From Planctomycetia bacterium (GTDB taxonomy: Bacteria > Planctomycetota > Planctomycetia > Pirellulales > UBA1268), in NCBI GenBank assembly GCA_021414115.1, contig JAIOPD010000071.1, positions 1 to 64,000 on the forward strand: 64,000 nt of DNA. Reading direction: 5' to 3'. Positions 47,401 to 56,500 of this stretch are shown here, piece by piece. Every line of letters starts with the position of its first letter. Position 1 is the stretch's first letter. The notes beneath the pieces are model-generated. The model was not told the origin of the DNA. It worked only from the letters and a program-made list of their open reading frames with translations, and searched no databases. Both the position numbers and the translations under genes were made by a program.

Positions 47401-50400
47401 ACACTTACCGCGGCGACGTATGCACTCGGCGGCGGCACCGTGAGCGGTAACCTCGGCGCGGGCGCCGCGACCGCGCCGGCAGGATCTACCGCGCTCAACG
47501 GAACCCTCGCGGGCAACCTCACCATTGCCGGTGGCGGAGTCACGCTCGGTTCGGCAGGCCGGCTGGCGGCTGGCTCGGCCGTGGCCCTGACGACCGGCAG
47601 CCTCGTGCTTGGCGGCAACGAAACCGTGGGCACCTACGCCCAGTCGGGCGGCACACTCGGCGGCTCGGCCACGCTCACCGCCGGAACCTACGCCCTCACC
47701 GGCGGTACGGTGAATGCCAACCTCGGCGCCGGCACGCTCACCGCCGCCAGTGGCGCCACGACCATCGTTGGCACCGTCGGCGCCGGAACGGTTTCGATCA
47801 GCGGCGGCACGCTCGCCCTTGGCTCCGCCGGCCGGCTCGCGGGCTCGGCGTCCGTGACGATGACCGCAGGCGGCCTCACGCTCGGCGGCAATGAGTCGGT
47901 GGCTGCCTACTCTCAGTCGGGCGGCACGCTCGGCGGCTCCGGCACGCTCACGGCGTCGAGCTACTCGATCTCCGGCGGCGTGGTCAGCGTCGCGCTCGGC
48001 TCGGGCACGGTGACGATGTCGGGGGGCAGCCTGATCGGCACCTCAGGGAAGACGATCGCCAACGCGATCGTGATCGGTACCGGATCGGGCATCGCGGCCA
48101 CGACCTTCAGTGGTTATTGGAACTTCACGACCAACGCATCCGTCGCCACGGTCACCGGCTCCGGAGTGGCATTCGGAGACGTGACCACGAGTGGCTCGGT
48201 GTCGACGCTCAACACGTCCTCCACGAGCAGCGGCTACACGCTCGCCAGCGGCGGCACCGCGAGTGGGGGCAACAGTGTCGAGATCAGGGCTCCCGCCGGT
48301 GCTCTCTCCGGCTCGAGCGCCTACCTCGGATTTTCGACGACCGGAACAACCGACGCGACCTATCTGGTGAATGCCGTGCAGTTTGGCTCGCGGTCGACCG
48401 GCACGGGCCCGCAGTCACTCGTGCTGCAGTCGAGTGCGGACAGTTACGGCTCGAACCTCGCAACTGCCTCTCCCGGGGCGACTTCTGCCTGGGCCGCATT
48501 CAACCTCGCGCCCACCGGCACGACCGCCAGCGGCGTCGTGAACTACCGGCTCTATGGCGTGAGCGGAACCGGGAGCGGGGGAGGCAACTGGCGGATCGAC
48601 GACCTGTATGTCTCTGGCACGGCATACACGCCCATCGTGCAGTCCGGCTCCGGAACGCTCGGCATCGACCAGCCCGGATCGGTGACCTATAGCGGCCCCG
48701 TCGTCGTCAATAACAGAGCCACGCTCACCGCGGTCGCCGGTGGCACAGCCACGTTCTCCGGTGCGATCAGCGGCTCGGCCGGGTCGATCACGAAGACCGG
48801 CGCAGGCACCGTGCGGCTCACTGGCTCCAACTCCTTTGCAGGCGGCATGACCGTGAGCCAGGGCACGCTTGTGGCCACGACCGATAGCCTCAAGGGCAGC
48901 ATCGTCAACGCCGGCGCGGTCGTCTTCGACCAGGCGACGAGCGGCACCTACGCGAGCCTGATGAGCGGCACAGGCAGCTTCATCAAAGCGGGCAATGGCA
49001 CGGTCTCGCTCACCGGCCTTCAGACGTTCACCGGCCCCACGACCGTCGCCGCGGGCGCTCTCGCTCTCTCCGGCAGCGGCGGCCTGACGAGCCCATGGAT
49101 CGCCGTCGGCGATGCGGGCCTGCTCGATGCGACGGCCCTCGCCGAAGGCCTGCGGCTCGGGTCGGGCCAGACGCTCGCGGGCACGGGCACGGTCGCAGGC
49201 TTGGTCGTCGTCGGCAGCGGCGCCACGGTCGCTCCCGGCAACAGCCCCGGCATGCTCGAGGTCGGCATGATGGAGTTTGCCGGCGGCGGCAACTTCAACT
49301 GGCAGATCTCCGACATCGCCGGCGGCGCCGGCACGGGCTACGATCTGTTGTCGGGCACCGGCGGCCTTTCCATCACGGCCACCGCGGAATCGCGATTCTC
49401 CATCAATCTCTGGTCGCTGTCGGGGATCGGCCCCGACATCAATGGTTTGCTGGCGGGCTTCGATCCGGCGGTGAACTATGCCTTCAAGTTCGCCGACTTC
49501 GCCGGTGGCATCACCGGCTTTGACTCCCAGAAGTTTGCCGTGAACACGGCCGGCACCAATGGCACCGGCGGCTTCCAAAACACGCTCAACGGCTCGTTCT
49601 CGGTCGCCCTTGGCACGTCGGTGGAGGGCGGCAACGCCGACCAGCTGTACGTCGTCTACGTGGTCGTGCCCGAACCCGCCGCTCTTGTCTTGGCCAGCCT
49701 CGGCTTGGCTGCGGCAGGTTGGGCCACTCGCCGGCGACGGTCAGCCGGCCGCGGCGGCTTCAGTCTCGTCGAGCTGTTGGTCGTGATCGCGATCATCGCC
49801 GTCCTCATGGGATTATTGTTCCCCGCGATTCAGCAAGCGCGCGAAGCCGCCCGCCGGACGCAGTGCCTCAACAATGTGCGGCAGATCGGGATCGCCATGC
49901 TCGGATTCGAATCGGCCAACGGGTTCTACGCGCCGGCCAATTCCACCGGAGCGGAAGCGATGTGGCCACCAAGCAATCCCAAGGAGCACGGCATGTTCGC
50001 GCTCCTTCTGCCCTACCTGGAGCAGGGCTCGATGTTCACGACGCTCGGTTACGATTACGACCAGAACTGGGACGCGTCGGTCAACCGACCCGCTGCCGAG
50101 ACGATCATCCCGGCGTTCGTCTGCAGCAGTACCCCAGACGGCGCGCGGAAGGTCACCAAGGCTCGGTATCCGACCAATACCTACCAGTCTTGGGCGCCGG
50201 CCTGCAACGATTACGCGACGATCGTGGAGGCAAAGCCTGCCCTCTACACGGCCTTGGGATCGACGGCCCCTGTGGAGAAACAACGATTGGGCATGCTGCC
50301 GACGAACAAACGCACGACCGCAGCGCATGTCCGCGACGGCTTGAGCAACACGCTGGCGCTCGTGGAATGTGGCAATCGACCGATCCGGGTCTTTAATGGC

Positions 50401-50769
50401 CGAACCATGGGCGTGCGCAGCGCACTCGCAACCTCTCCATGCGACAGGAATAACGACAGCATGGCAGCCGCGTGGGCCGACAATGGAGTCACGTTCCCTC
50501 TTAAGGGTTCAGACGCCGCGACCGGCGTGCCAAACTCCTTCTGCTACCACACCGATGCCACCGGCCGTGTGCCGCCGTCGGGCACGACCACCGGCGGCAG
50601 GTGCGTCATGAACTGCACGAACTGGGACGAGCCCTACTCGTACCATCCCGGCGGCATCAATGTCGTCTTCGGCGACGGGAGCTCGCGGTTCCTCAACGAG
50701 ACCATCGATCCCCTCACGATGATCGCGCTCGTCACCCGCATGGGCGGCGAGATCACGGGTGATTTTTAG
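44212..50769 (+). CDS. autotransporter-type beta-repeat protein with PEP-CTERM signal fused to DUF1559 prepilin
   Basis: 2185 codons in this frame; the true start is probably 43773, across the frameshift. Residues 1 to about 1800 are Gly/Ser/Thr-rich autotransporter-associated strands ([15 protein letters not shown] type), including tandem 91-aa units. Then comes a PEP-CTERM signal: [20 protein letters not shown] and RRRR. Ten residues later a class III-type prepilin signal begins, [20 protein letters not shown], followed by a DUF1559 (SBP_bac_10) pilin domain ending [16 protein letters not shown]. The two membrane helices would form a hairpin with a cytoplasmic basic loop, so prepilin peptidase could cut between the halves. 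Either a polyprotein or a gene fusion; see findings. Confidence 0.85.
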   Translation: MTGASRMLTLSGSGSGGLTLSAANTYTGTTRLSAGTLRAGNDAAFSTSLLLLNGGTITSDGATARSLANATTFGGNVAFGDAIGSGALTFGGAVDLGGATRTLTTAASTTFTGAVSNGSLTKSGTATLALTNAANSFATLTITAGTVSIGASTAVTGLAGSAGGLNLSAGTFTVNAAADQTFGQSITGPGGLTKSGAAALVLSAANSGYSGTTTLTAGVLRGGHDAAFGTGTLALAGGTITGTGASARSFANGVVMGGDVAFGDGTGAGPLAFGAVNLGGATRSLTTVVSTTFSGAVTNGNLTKLGTAPLALTSSGNSFGTLTVTTGTVSIGANTTVTGLAGSSGGLNLSAGTLTVNQATNGTVALPFSGSGGFTKTGTGGLTLTANSAGFVGTTTVAAGTLAVDSVLGGSVSVSNGGTLAGSGSVGSVSITTGATLSPGSSPGILTTGAMSWAGGGNYNWQLLNATTGAGTGWDLVAGGVLTITASSTNRFNVNLWSLSSINPDVSGTAQSFSVTTSGTYTIGTFSSIAGATGDWYTINTGPTNGTGGFADYKPALGGFTLVSTGTSLDLVYTHTPLTSYSYVGGTGNWSDTANWSLGDSPEGNAAITFDGAGGVATNTLVSGTGQNELTSVTALTFGGSAGGYTIAGNPLTLGAGGITNDSGVAQTISANVALGVPATFTANTAGLALSGTVDTAGNPLSIAGAAATTLGVVSGSGSLTKAGSGTATLTGAVAAPNISIAAGGVVLGGPNILADSGTVTVGGGTLDLQTNSDTVASFSITAGSLIGSGTLTAATYALGGGTVSGNLGPGAATATSGSTSLAGALAGNLAVAGGAVVLSASDRIADGSAVTISSGSLGLSSFNDTVGSFTITGGVLGGSGTLTAATYALGGGTISANLGVGAATSTSGSTGLGGTLAGNLTVAGGVVGLSASDRIAAGSAVTVSSGSLGLSSFNDTVSSFTITGGVLGGSGTLTAATYSLGGGTISANLGAGVVTATSGSTALGGMLAGNLTVAGGVVALGAADRIGNASAVEVSSGTLGLSSFSDTVGSFTISGGVLGGSGTLTAATYALGGGTVSGNLGAGAATAPAGSTALNGTLAGNLTIAGGGVTLGSAGRLAAGSAVALTTGSLVLGGNETVGTYAQSGGTLGGSATLTAGTYALTGGTVNANLGAGTLTAASGATTIVGTVGAGTVSISGGTLALGSAGRLAGSASVTMTAGGLTLGGNESVAAYSQSGGTLGGSGTLTASSYSISGGVVSVALGSGTVTMSGGSLIGTSGKTIANAIVIGTGSGIAATTFSGYWNFTTNASVATVTGSGVAFGDVTTSGSVSTLNTSSTSSGYTLASGGTASGGNSVEIRAPAGALSGSSAYLGFSTTGTTDATYLVNAVQFGSRSTGTGPQSLVLQSSADSYGSNLATASPGATSAWAAFNLAPTGTTASGVVNYRLYGVSGTGSGGGNWRIDDLYVSGTAYTPIVQSGSGTLGIDQPGSVTYSGPVVVNNRATLTAVAGGTATFSGAISGSAGSITKTGAGTVRLTGSNSFAGGMTVSQGTLVATTDSLKGSIVNAGAVVFDQATSGTYASLMSGTGSFIKAGNGTVSLTGLQTFTGPTTVAAGALALSGSGGLTSPWIAVGDAGLLDATALAEGLRLGSGQTLAGTGTVAGLVVVGSGATVAPGNSPGMLEVGMMEFAGGGNFNWQISDIAGGAGTGYDLLSGTGGLSITATAESRFSINLWSLSGIGPDINGLLAGFDPAVNYAFKFADFAGGITGFDSQKFAVNTAGTNGTGGFQNTLNGSFSVALGTSVEGGNADQLYVVYVVVPEPAALVLASLGLAAAGWATRRRRSAGRGGFSLVELLVVIAIIAVLMGLLFPAIQQAREAARRTQCLNNVRQIGIAMLGFESANGFYAPANSTGAEAMWPPSNPKEHGMFALLLPYLEQGSMFTTLGYDYDQNWDASVNRPAAETIIPAFVCSSTPDGARKVTKARYPTNTYQSWAPACNDYATIVEAKPALYTALGSTAPVEKQRLGMLPTNKRTTAAHVRDGLSNTLALVECGNRPIRVFNGRTMGVRSALATSPCDRNNDSMAAAWADNGVTFPLKGSDAATGVPNSFCYHTDATGRVPPSGTTTGGRCVMNCTNWDEPYSYHPGGINVVFGDGSSRFLNETIDPLTMIALVTRMGGEITGDF
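46558..48010 (+). repeat. tandem 273-bp coding repeats inside the passenger domain
   Basis: Unit starts fall at 46558, 46831, 47104, 47377, 47647 and 47920, spaced 273, 273, 273, 270 and 273 bp. Each encodes a 90-91 aa module beginning [15 protein letters not shown]. The first four units are closely similar, the last two diverged and the sixth incomplete. Low substitution between units 2 and 3 suggests recent duplication or homogenisation. Confidence 0.85.
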
Positions 50770-51270
50770 ACCGCATCCGGGTTATGTGAAGCGATCGAGG
50801 AGTTGTCCGGAGTTGCGCTTTCAACTCCCGCAGGTGCCGAACCTCAACCGGCTCCCCGCCGCTGGCAAGGGTCACCACCCCGATCCCCGTCGCTCGCGCT
50901 CCGGGCTTCCCCAGCAACGGACACAAACGAGAACCCGCGAGGGGCTGCCCGTGTCCCGAGAGCCGGGCTCGGCGGCCAGCGAAGCCAGGATGGCGAAGCG
51001 CAGCCGGCGTGCAGTGAGCGGAGGGCAGGGATGCCCGCAGCGAACGTCCGGCTCACGGGGCACGGGCAGCCCCGAGCCAGCGGCGGCGACGGCGCGACAA
51101 CCGTATGAGCGCAGCGAACGTCCGGCTCACGGGGCACGGGCAGCCCCGAGCTAGCGGCGGCGACAGCGCGACAACCGTATGAGCGCAGCGAAAGTCCGGC
51201 GACTGGACACGGAAAGCCCCGACCCACCACTCGGGCCCCCGTCGGGCGATCCACTACAGTCGGATGCGAC
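50770..51270. other. 501-bp intergenic region filled by repeat elements
   Basis: It separates the prepilin-fusion gene and hemQ, which converge. From 50885 to about 51235 it is occupied by the dispersed hairpin element. The rest, 50770-50884, shows no gene. Small ORFs on both strands are Arg/Pro/Gly-rich products of the repeats and are not proposed as genes. Confidence 0.6.
50885..51235. repeat. dispersed hairpin element, copy 2, with internal 74-bp tandem repeats
   Basis: It shares about 80 bp of near-identity with 36163-36242 at its left end and the terminal CCCGACCCACCACT at its right end. The inverted arms are at 50941-50966 and 51048-51073. The right-arm unit is tandemly repeated with a 74-bp period (CGAACGTCCGGCTCACGG at 51041 and 51115, a diverged third copy at 51189). 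It is unlikely to encode protein. Confidence 0.8.
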
Positions 51271-52230
51271 CTAGCTCTGCCGGTCGATGACGTGGCAGTG
51301 GGCGAGGACCTGTTCGGGCGTGCTCACGTAGCCCGTGTAGAACGGTCCAAACTCGGCGTAGCGGGCGCTCGCCTCGTCGAATCGCATCGTGTAGACGATC
51401 TCCTTGAGCCAGTCGGGACGTCGGGCCCAGAGCGTCACGCCCCACTCCCAGTCGTCGAGTCCGACCGACACCGTGATGAGTTGCGTCACCCGGCCGCCAA
51501 ACTTCATGCCGGAGGCCCCGTGCTCGGCCATCAGCCGGCTCCGCTCCGCCCACGGCAGCGTGAACCAGTTTTCGCCGACCTTCCGCTTCTTGTTCATGGG
51601 ATAGAAGCAGACGTTCGGCCACGGCGGGAGTTCCGGCTCGAGCCGTGCCTGCCGCATGGCGGGCTCGCGGGCCTCATAGCCCTGCACCTTCGCCCGATAC
51701 GACGGGCTGTCGGCCACCTCTCCCTCGGCGATCAGCCGCGCGGCGTATTGCTCGACCGTGGGCACATACTCGCTCACCTCGGTGAGGCTCACGAAGGAAT
51801 AGGTGGGAACGAGCGCCGTTCCCAGTGGACCGACGAGCAGCCGCTGGTGCACGTCATCGACCTTGAGCGGATCCGGATCCATCGCCATCACGCCGAAGTC
51901 GGCCTTGTGTCCGGGCACGATCCAGGTCTGCAGCCGCGTCGGCGCTTGCAGCCCGGCCGGGTCGAGTGCCGCGGCGAACTGCCGGATTCCCTCGGCCCGA
52001 GCCGCTGGCGTCAGGCCGGCCAGCCGCTGCCGGTCGAAGGCGTAAAAGAGATGGCTGCAATGCCACCCGGTGCAGGGCTGAATCGCGGTTTCGACCGCCG
52101 CATGCGCGGCCCCGTGGGAGGCGTGCCCCCCGCGTGCGGGTGCGGTGGCTGGCTGGGCGGCGGGTTGTGTCACCTGGTGGGCTCCGGAAGGTGCGGTCGC
52201 GGATCGTGGCTCGGAGTCTACGCTGCGCAC
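51271..52230 (-). CDS. hemQ: coproheme decarboxylase / chlorite-dismutase family heme protein HemQ
   Basis: About 319 aa. It catalyses the last step of the coproporphyrin-dependent heme pathway, decarboxylating coproheme to heme b. The family core is intact: FYPMNKKRKVGENWFTLPW (YPM-x-K holds the catalytic Tyr), MAEHGASGMKFGGRVTQL with the heme-ligand His, GLDDWEWGVTLWA and RYAEFGPFYTGYV. A His/Ala-rich N-terminal extension of about 50 residues is unusual. The GTG at 52230 is preferred because the longest frame (52338) would run to within 15 bp of the divergent WXG100-like gene; the true start is uncertain. Confidence 0.87.
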   Translation of the reverse strand: MRSVDSEPRSATAPSGAHQVTQPAAQPATAPARGGHASHGAAHAAVETAIQPCTGWHCSHLFYAFDRQRLAGLTPAARAEGIRQFAAALDPAGLQAPTRLQTWIVPGHKADFGVMAMDPDPLKVDDVHQRLLVGPLGTALVPTYSFVSLTEVSEYVPTVEQYAARLIAEGEVADSPSYRAKVQGYEAREPAMRQARLEPELPPWPNVCFYPMNKKRKVGENWFTLPWAERSRLMAEHGASGMKFGGRVTQLITVSVGLDDWEWGVTLWARRPDWLKEIVYTMRFDEASARYAEFGPFYTGYVSTPEQVLAHCHVIDRQS

Positions 52231-52352
52231 CGGCGGATTCCCAGCGTGCCGCCGCCGCCGGACGACTGTCCATCCCGGGTGATCCCACGGTAAGATGCGG
52301 GTCGTCCGGCAAGGTCCACGAACACTTCGCGAACACACAGGGGAACCGCATC

Positions 52353-52625
52353 ATGGGACAGGCAATCGTCGATCCGGCCGAGCTTCGCCGCTTCGCGGGC
52401 AGCCTGCGGAAGTTCAGCGAGGAGGTCGTGGCCCAAATGCAGATGGTGCAGCGGCAACTCGCCGCGTTGAGCGCCACGTGGCGCGATCAGGAACAGCAGA
52501 AGTTCGCGGAGGAGTTCGAGGCGCAGTTGGGCACGTTCAAGCGGTTCGCCGAATCGACGGGCGAGTACGTGCCCTACCTGATCCGCAAGGCCGAGCGGGT
52601 CGAGGAGTATCTCCAGCAGCGCTGA
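52353..52625 (+). CDS. WXG100-like small secreted protein (W-x-D type), T7SS operon
   Basis: 90 aa, helix-turn-helix. Helix 1 is DPAELRRFAGSLRKFSEEV. The turn reads ATWRDQEQQKF, so the usual W-x-G is W-R-D (W43-D45). Helix 2 continues to the end (FKRFAESTGEYVPYLIRKAE). Size, the central Trp turn and the neighbouring FtsK/EccC ATPase place it in the ESX/type VII substrate superfamily. Such proteins are exported without signal peptides, often as dimers. AGGGGAACCGCATC precedes the ATG. It is the first gene of a four-gene operon divergent from hemQ. Confidence 0.75.
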   Translation: MGQAIVDPAELRRFAGSLRKFSEEVVAQMQMVQRQLAALSATWRDQEQQKFAEEFEAQLGTFKRFAESTGEYVPYLIRKAERVEEYLQQR

Positions 52626-52711
52626 CGGCCCGCCGGGCACGAACAGCCGTCGCCGCACTCGCGTGCGCGAGCGGCGGTGACCCACGAATGGCGAGCAGGG
52701 AGAGGATGCCG

Positions 52712-53311
52712 ATGTCCACACAGGCAGACGTCAAATCGATCGACACGCTGGCCTTCATGAAGGCCGCGTTCGGCGTGTTTGGCCACGACAGTGGCCAGGC
52801 CCTCTCGGAGGTCGAGATCCAGGGACAGCGGGCCGTCGAGTGGATCACGGTCGATCAGGCCGCCCACTGGAAGGCCGAGATCCGCAAGGCAAACGAGCTC
52901 GTCAACAAGGCGCTCAAAGACCTCGAATACTGCCGCGCCTTCAAGAAGGTGGGCAACAACCAGCCCTCGTGCATCGAGGAAAAGAAGGCACTCGAAAAAG
53001 CCAAGCAGCGGCTGGCGCGGGCCGAGCAGAAGGCCGAGGCCGTGCGTCGCTGGACGCCGATCGTGCAGCAGCAGTTTCGCGAGACCTGCGTGCGGCTGGT
53101 GCGGTTTCGCGAGGTGATCGACGTCGACTGCCCGCGGGCCATGGCGCAACTCGAGAAGATGCTCAAGGCGCTCGATGCCTACCGCCAGGTGTCGTCACCC
53201 ACCGGGGGCACCGACGGCGCCGGCTCTTCAGGTGGCCAGAGCGTCACCCGGCAGCTCGACGATTCCCGGCCCGCGGCACCGGCCGACGGCCAGACCGGAG
53301 CGGCGTCATGA
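52712..53311 (+). CDS. coiled-coil protein of the T7SS-like operon, function unknown
   Basis: 199 aa. A helical N-terminal half (IDTLAFMKAAFGVF, HWKAEIRKANELVNKALKDL) is followed by a strongly charged coiled coil (EEKKALEKAKQRLARAEQK) and a helix with three prolines or fewer before a Gly/Ser/Pro tail. There is no signal peptide or membrane helix. The start MSTQADVK at 52712 has GAGAGG six bases upstream. It is co-translated with the next gene (ATGA at 53308-53311). It could be a chaperone, a substrate or a scaffold. I know no family for it. Confidence 0.7.
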   Translation: MSTQADVKSIDTLAFMKAAFGVFGHDSGQALSEVEIQGQRAVEWITVDQAAHWKAEIRKANELVNKALKDLEYCRAFKKVGNNQPSCIEEKKALEKAKQRLARAEQKAEAVRRWTPIVQQQFRETCVRLVRFREVIDVDCPRAMAQLEKMLKALDAYRQVSSPTGGTDGAGSSGGQSVTRQLDDSRPAAPADGQTGAAS

Positions 53312-53544
53312 GGGTCGGCGATCTCTCCAGCGGCGCGTCGAAACTGGCCAACGCGCTCAAGCAACTCAACCTCAAATGGGAGGTCGCCGGCGAAGGCTGG
53401 CACGACGTCCGCGCGAAAGCTTTTCAGAAGGACAGCATTGAACCGCTCACGCCGAGCGTCAAGGAGACGCTTGACGCGCTGGGCCGGCTCGCCGAGGTGC
53501 TCGACCGGGCGATCCGCGACGTGAGCGACTCCGACGGCATGTAG
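53308..53544 (+). CDS. second WXG100-like small protein (W-x-D type)
   Basis: 78 aa. Helix 1 is SSGASKLANALKQLNLKWEVA, the turn EGWHDVRAKAFQKD (W31-H-D33), helix 2 SVKETLDALGRLAEVLDRAI. The length and the W-x-D....F pattern are the same as in the gene at 52353, so the two may form a heterodimer like the EsxA/EsxB pairs. The start overlaps the upstream stop (ATGA). The ATPase gene begins 40 bp downstream. Confidence 0.65.
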   Translation: MRVGDLSSGASKLANALKQLNLKWEVAGEGWHDVRAKAFQKDSIEPLTPSVKETLDALGRLAEVLDRAIRDVSDSDGM

Positions 53545-53584
53545 CCGCCGCCATTCCGCACCGCCTCCGAGGAAGATCCCCGCA

Positions 53585-56500
53585 GTGAGCACGACGCCCT
53601 CCGAACCAGCGGCCGCGACCCCTTCGGTCTACGACCGCACTCTCCTTCGCAGTCAGATCGATATCCTCCGCCGCGAGGCGGCGACGCGTGCGCGTCTCGA
53701 AAACGAGATCCACGAGGAGCACGAGACACGGGTCGCCGCAGCCCGACGGAAGTCTGAGACCAGCCTCGCGGCGACGCACGAGAAATACGCGGGTGAGATC
53801 GAGGCCACCAAGCGGGAATACGCAGCCGTCCTCCAGAAGGCCGCCGCCTACCTCGCCGCCGAGCAGAAGAAGCTCGACGACCAGCGGGCGGCGATGGTCA
53901 AGAAGATCGGTCGCGATTCCGACACGCTGGTACAGCAGACGAAGGAGGAGGATCAGTTCGAGGAGGGCTCCTTCCGGGAGGTCTTCAAGGAAAAAAAGAA
54001 AGATCCGCTGCGACTGTTCGCCAAGGGGGAGAAGGATCTCGCTCGCTCGGTCGCGCAGATCGACGAATCGACCACCAGGGTCAACTCGTTCCTGGAGGGC
54101 AAGCGGGTCGCGACCGTGGCGATCGACGCATCCGCTCCGGCTGAAGCTCCGGAAGGCGATCTACTCCAGGCCTTCGACCAGGTTCGGACCGCGGTCGACG
54201 ACCAGGCGAAGGCAATCCTCGGACTCCCGGCTGCCAAGACCGCCTTTGGCGGCGGACTGCAGGCGGCGGCGATCGCCCTGCCCCTCCTGCTCGGGACCGC
54301 GGCGGCTGCGGCGACGTTTTTTCTGCTGCCGGGCGAACTCGGCCTCAAGGCTGGCGCGGCCGGTGCCGCGGCTGCGATCCTCGCGGGTGGTGGCATCGGC
54401 GGCGGCTTCTGGACCATCGGCAGCATGCGGTCGCGGGTCCGAACGCAACTCGGTGACATGGCAACGGAGTTCGCCGCGAATGCCACCCGGGCCGCGGGAC
54501 TGAAGCAGCCATGCCTCGCCTTTCTGGCGACCCGCCGCGACCAGCAAGCGGCGAAGCTCGAGGAACGGTTCAAGCAGGAGTCGGAGCAGCGGGCGATCCA
54601 GTCGGAGGCGAAGCGGGCCGCGATTCTCGCCAAGCGCGACAAGTCGCTCGCCGACCTCGAGGTCAAATACAAAGCCACGACCGAGGCGATCGCCGCCAAG
54701 GTGGCGGCGGCGCGGGATGCCGCGGAGAAGAAATATCCACCCCGGCTCGCGGCCCTCGAAACAAGCCGCCGCGAAGACATCGAGCGCATCGAGCGGGAGC
54801 GGGACGACAGCCTGGCGGCAGCCGACGCGCAGCAACGCGACCGCCACGCGGCGATGACCGCGCAATGGCGTGCGGCCCGCGAGCAGACCGCGGCCACCTT
54901 CGACGAGGCCAACCGGATCGACACGACAGCCTTCCGCACGTGGGACGATCTGGCCCGCGACGACGTGCCTCTGCCGATCGAGCCGCCACCCGGGCTGCGC
55001 TTCGGAAGCGTCGGTCTCACGCTCGAGAAGCTCCCCGGAGGCGTGTCGAGCGATCCGGCGCTCAATGCTTTCGGGCCGATCTCCTGGACGCAGCCGGCGA
55101 TCCTCTCGTGGCCCGTCGAGTCATCCCTGCTCATCAAGACGTCGCCCGAGGAGAAGGAGACGTCGTCCGCGATGATGCAGGCGCTGATGCTGCGGATCGC
55201 CTCCGGCATCCCCGCCGGCCAGAGCCGGTTCACGATCATCGATCCGCTCGGTCTCGGCAAGCAGTTCGCCGGCTTCATGCACCTCGCCGACTACGACGAA
55301 CTGCTCGTCACCAGCCGCATCTGGACGGAGCCGCAGCTCGTCGAGCAGCGGCTCGCCGACATCACCGAACAGATGGAGGTGGTGATCCAGAAATACCTCC
55401 GCAACGAGTATGAATCGATCGGCGCCTACAACGCCGACGCCGAGGTGCCGGAGCCGTATCGCTTCGTCGTGGTCGCCAACTTCCCGGCCAACTTCAACGA
55501 GACGAGTGCGCGACGGCTGGCGAGCATCGCCTCGTCGGGGGCCCGCTGCGGCGTCTACGTGATCCTCTCGATCGATCCGACCCAGCAGATGCCGGCGGGA
55601 TTCAGCCTCGCCGACATCGAGCAGCAGTGCACCACGCTCGTTCTCAAGAACGGCGTCTACACCTGGAAAGACGCCGAGTATTCCAAGTGGCCGCTGACGG
55701 TGGAGCAGGCCCCGTCCGACGAGGTGTTCACGCGGATCATCCAACGGGTCGGCAAGGCCGCCAAATCGGCCAAGCGGGTGATCGTGCCATTCGACCGAGT
55801 GGCGCCCGCGGAAGACCAGTGGTGGAAGGGGAGCACGGCCGAGGAGGTGCTCGCGCCCCTCGGACCCGCCGGCGCCAAGAAGCTCCAGTTTCTCAAACTG
55901 GGCAAGGGCACCAGCCAGCACTGCCTGATCGCCGGCAAGACGGGTTCGGGCAAGTCGACGCTCATGCACGCGATGATCACGAGTCTCGCGCTGCAATACA
56001 GCCCGAATGAGATCCAGTTCTACCTCATCGACTTCAAGAAGGGCGTCGAGTTCAAACTCTACGACCACTACGCGCTGCCGCACGCGCGGGTGATCGCCAT
56101 CGAGAGCGAGCGGGAGTTCGGCCTCTCGGTGATGGAGCAGCTCGACCGCGAGCTCAAGCGCCGCGGCGACCTGTTTCGAGAGCTCTCGGTGCAGAACGTC
56201 GCCGGCTTCCGCCAGACGGGCCATCCCGATCCGATGCCGCGGATTCTGCTGATCATCGACGAGTTTCAGGAAATCTTCGTCGAGGACGACAAGATCGCCC
56301 AAGACGCGTCGCTGATTCTCGACCGCCTCGTCCGCCAGGGGCGTGCCTTCGGCATCCACGTGCTCCTCGGATCGCAGACACTCGGCGGCTCCTACAGCCT
56401 GCCGCGGGCCACGATGGGGCAGATGGCCGTCCGCATCGCGCTGCAGTGCAACGAGGCCGATTCGAGCCTGATCCTCTCCGAAGACAACACCGCGGCACGG

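Noticed and set aside
46558-48010. Regular repeats considered as a CRISPR array
   Set aside because: The period is 273 bp, fully in frame and coding; there are no short repeats with unique spacers and no cas genes.
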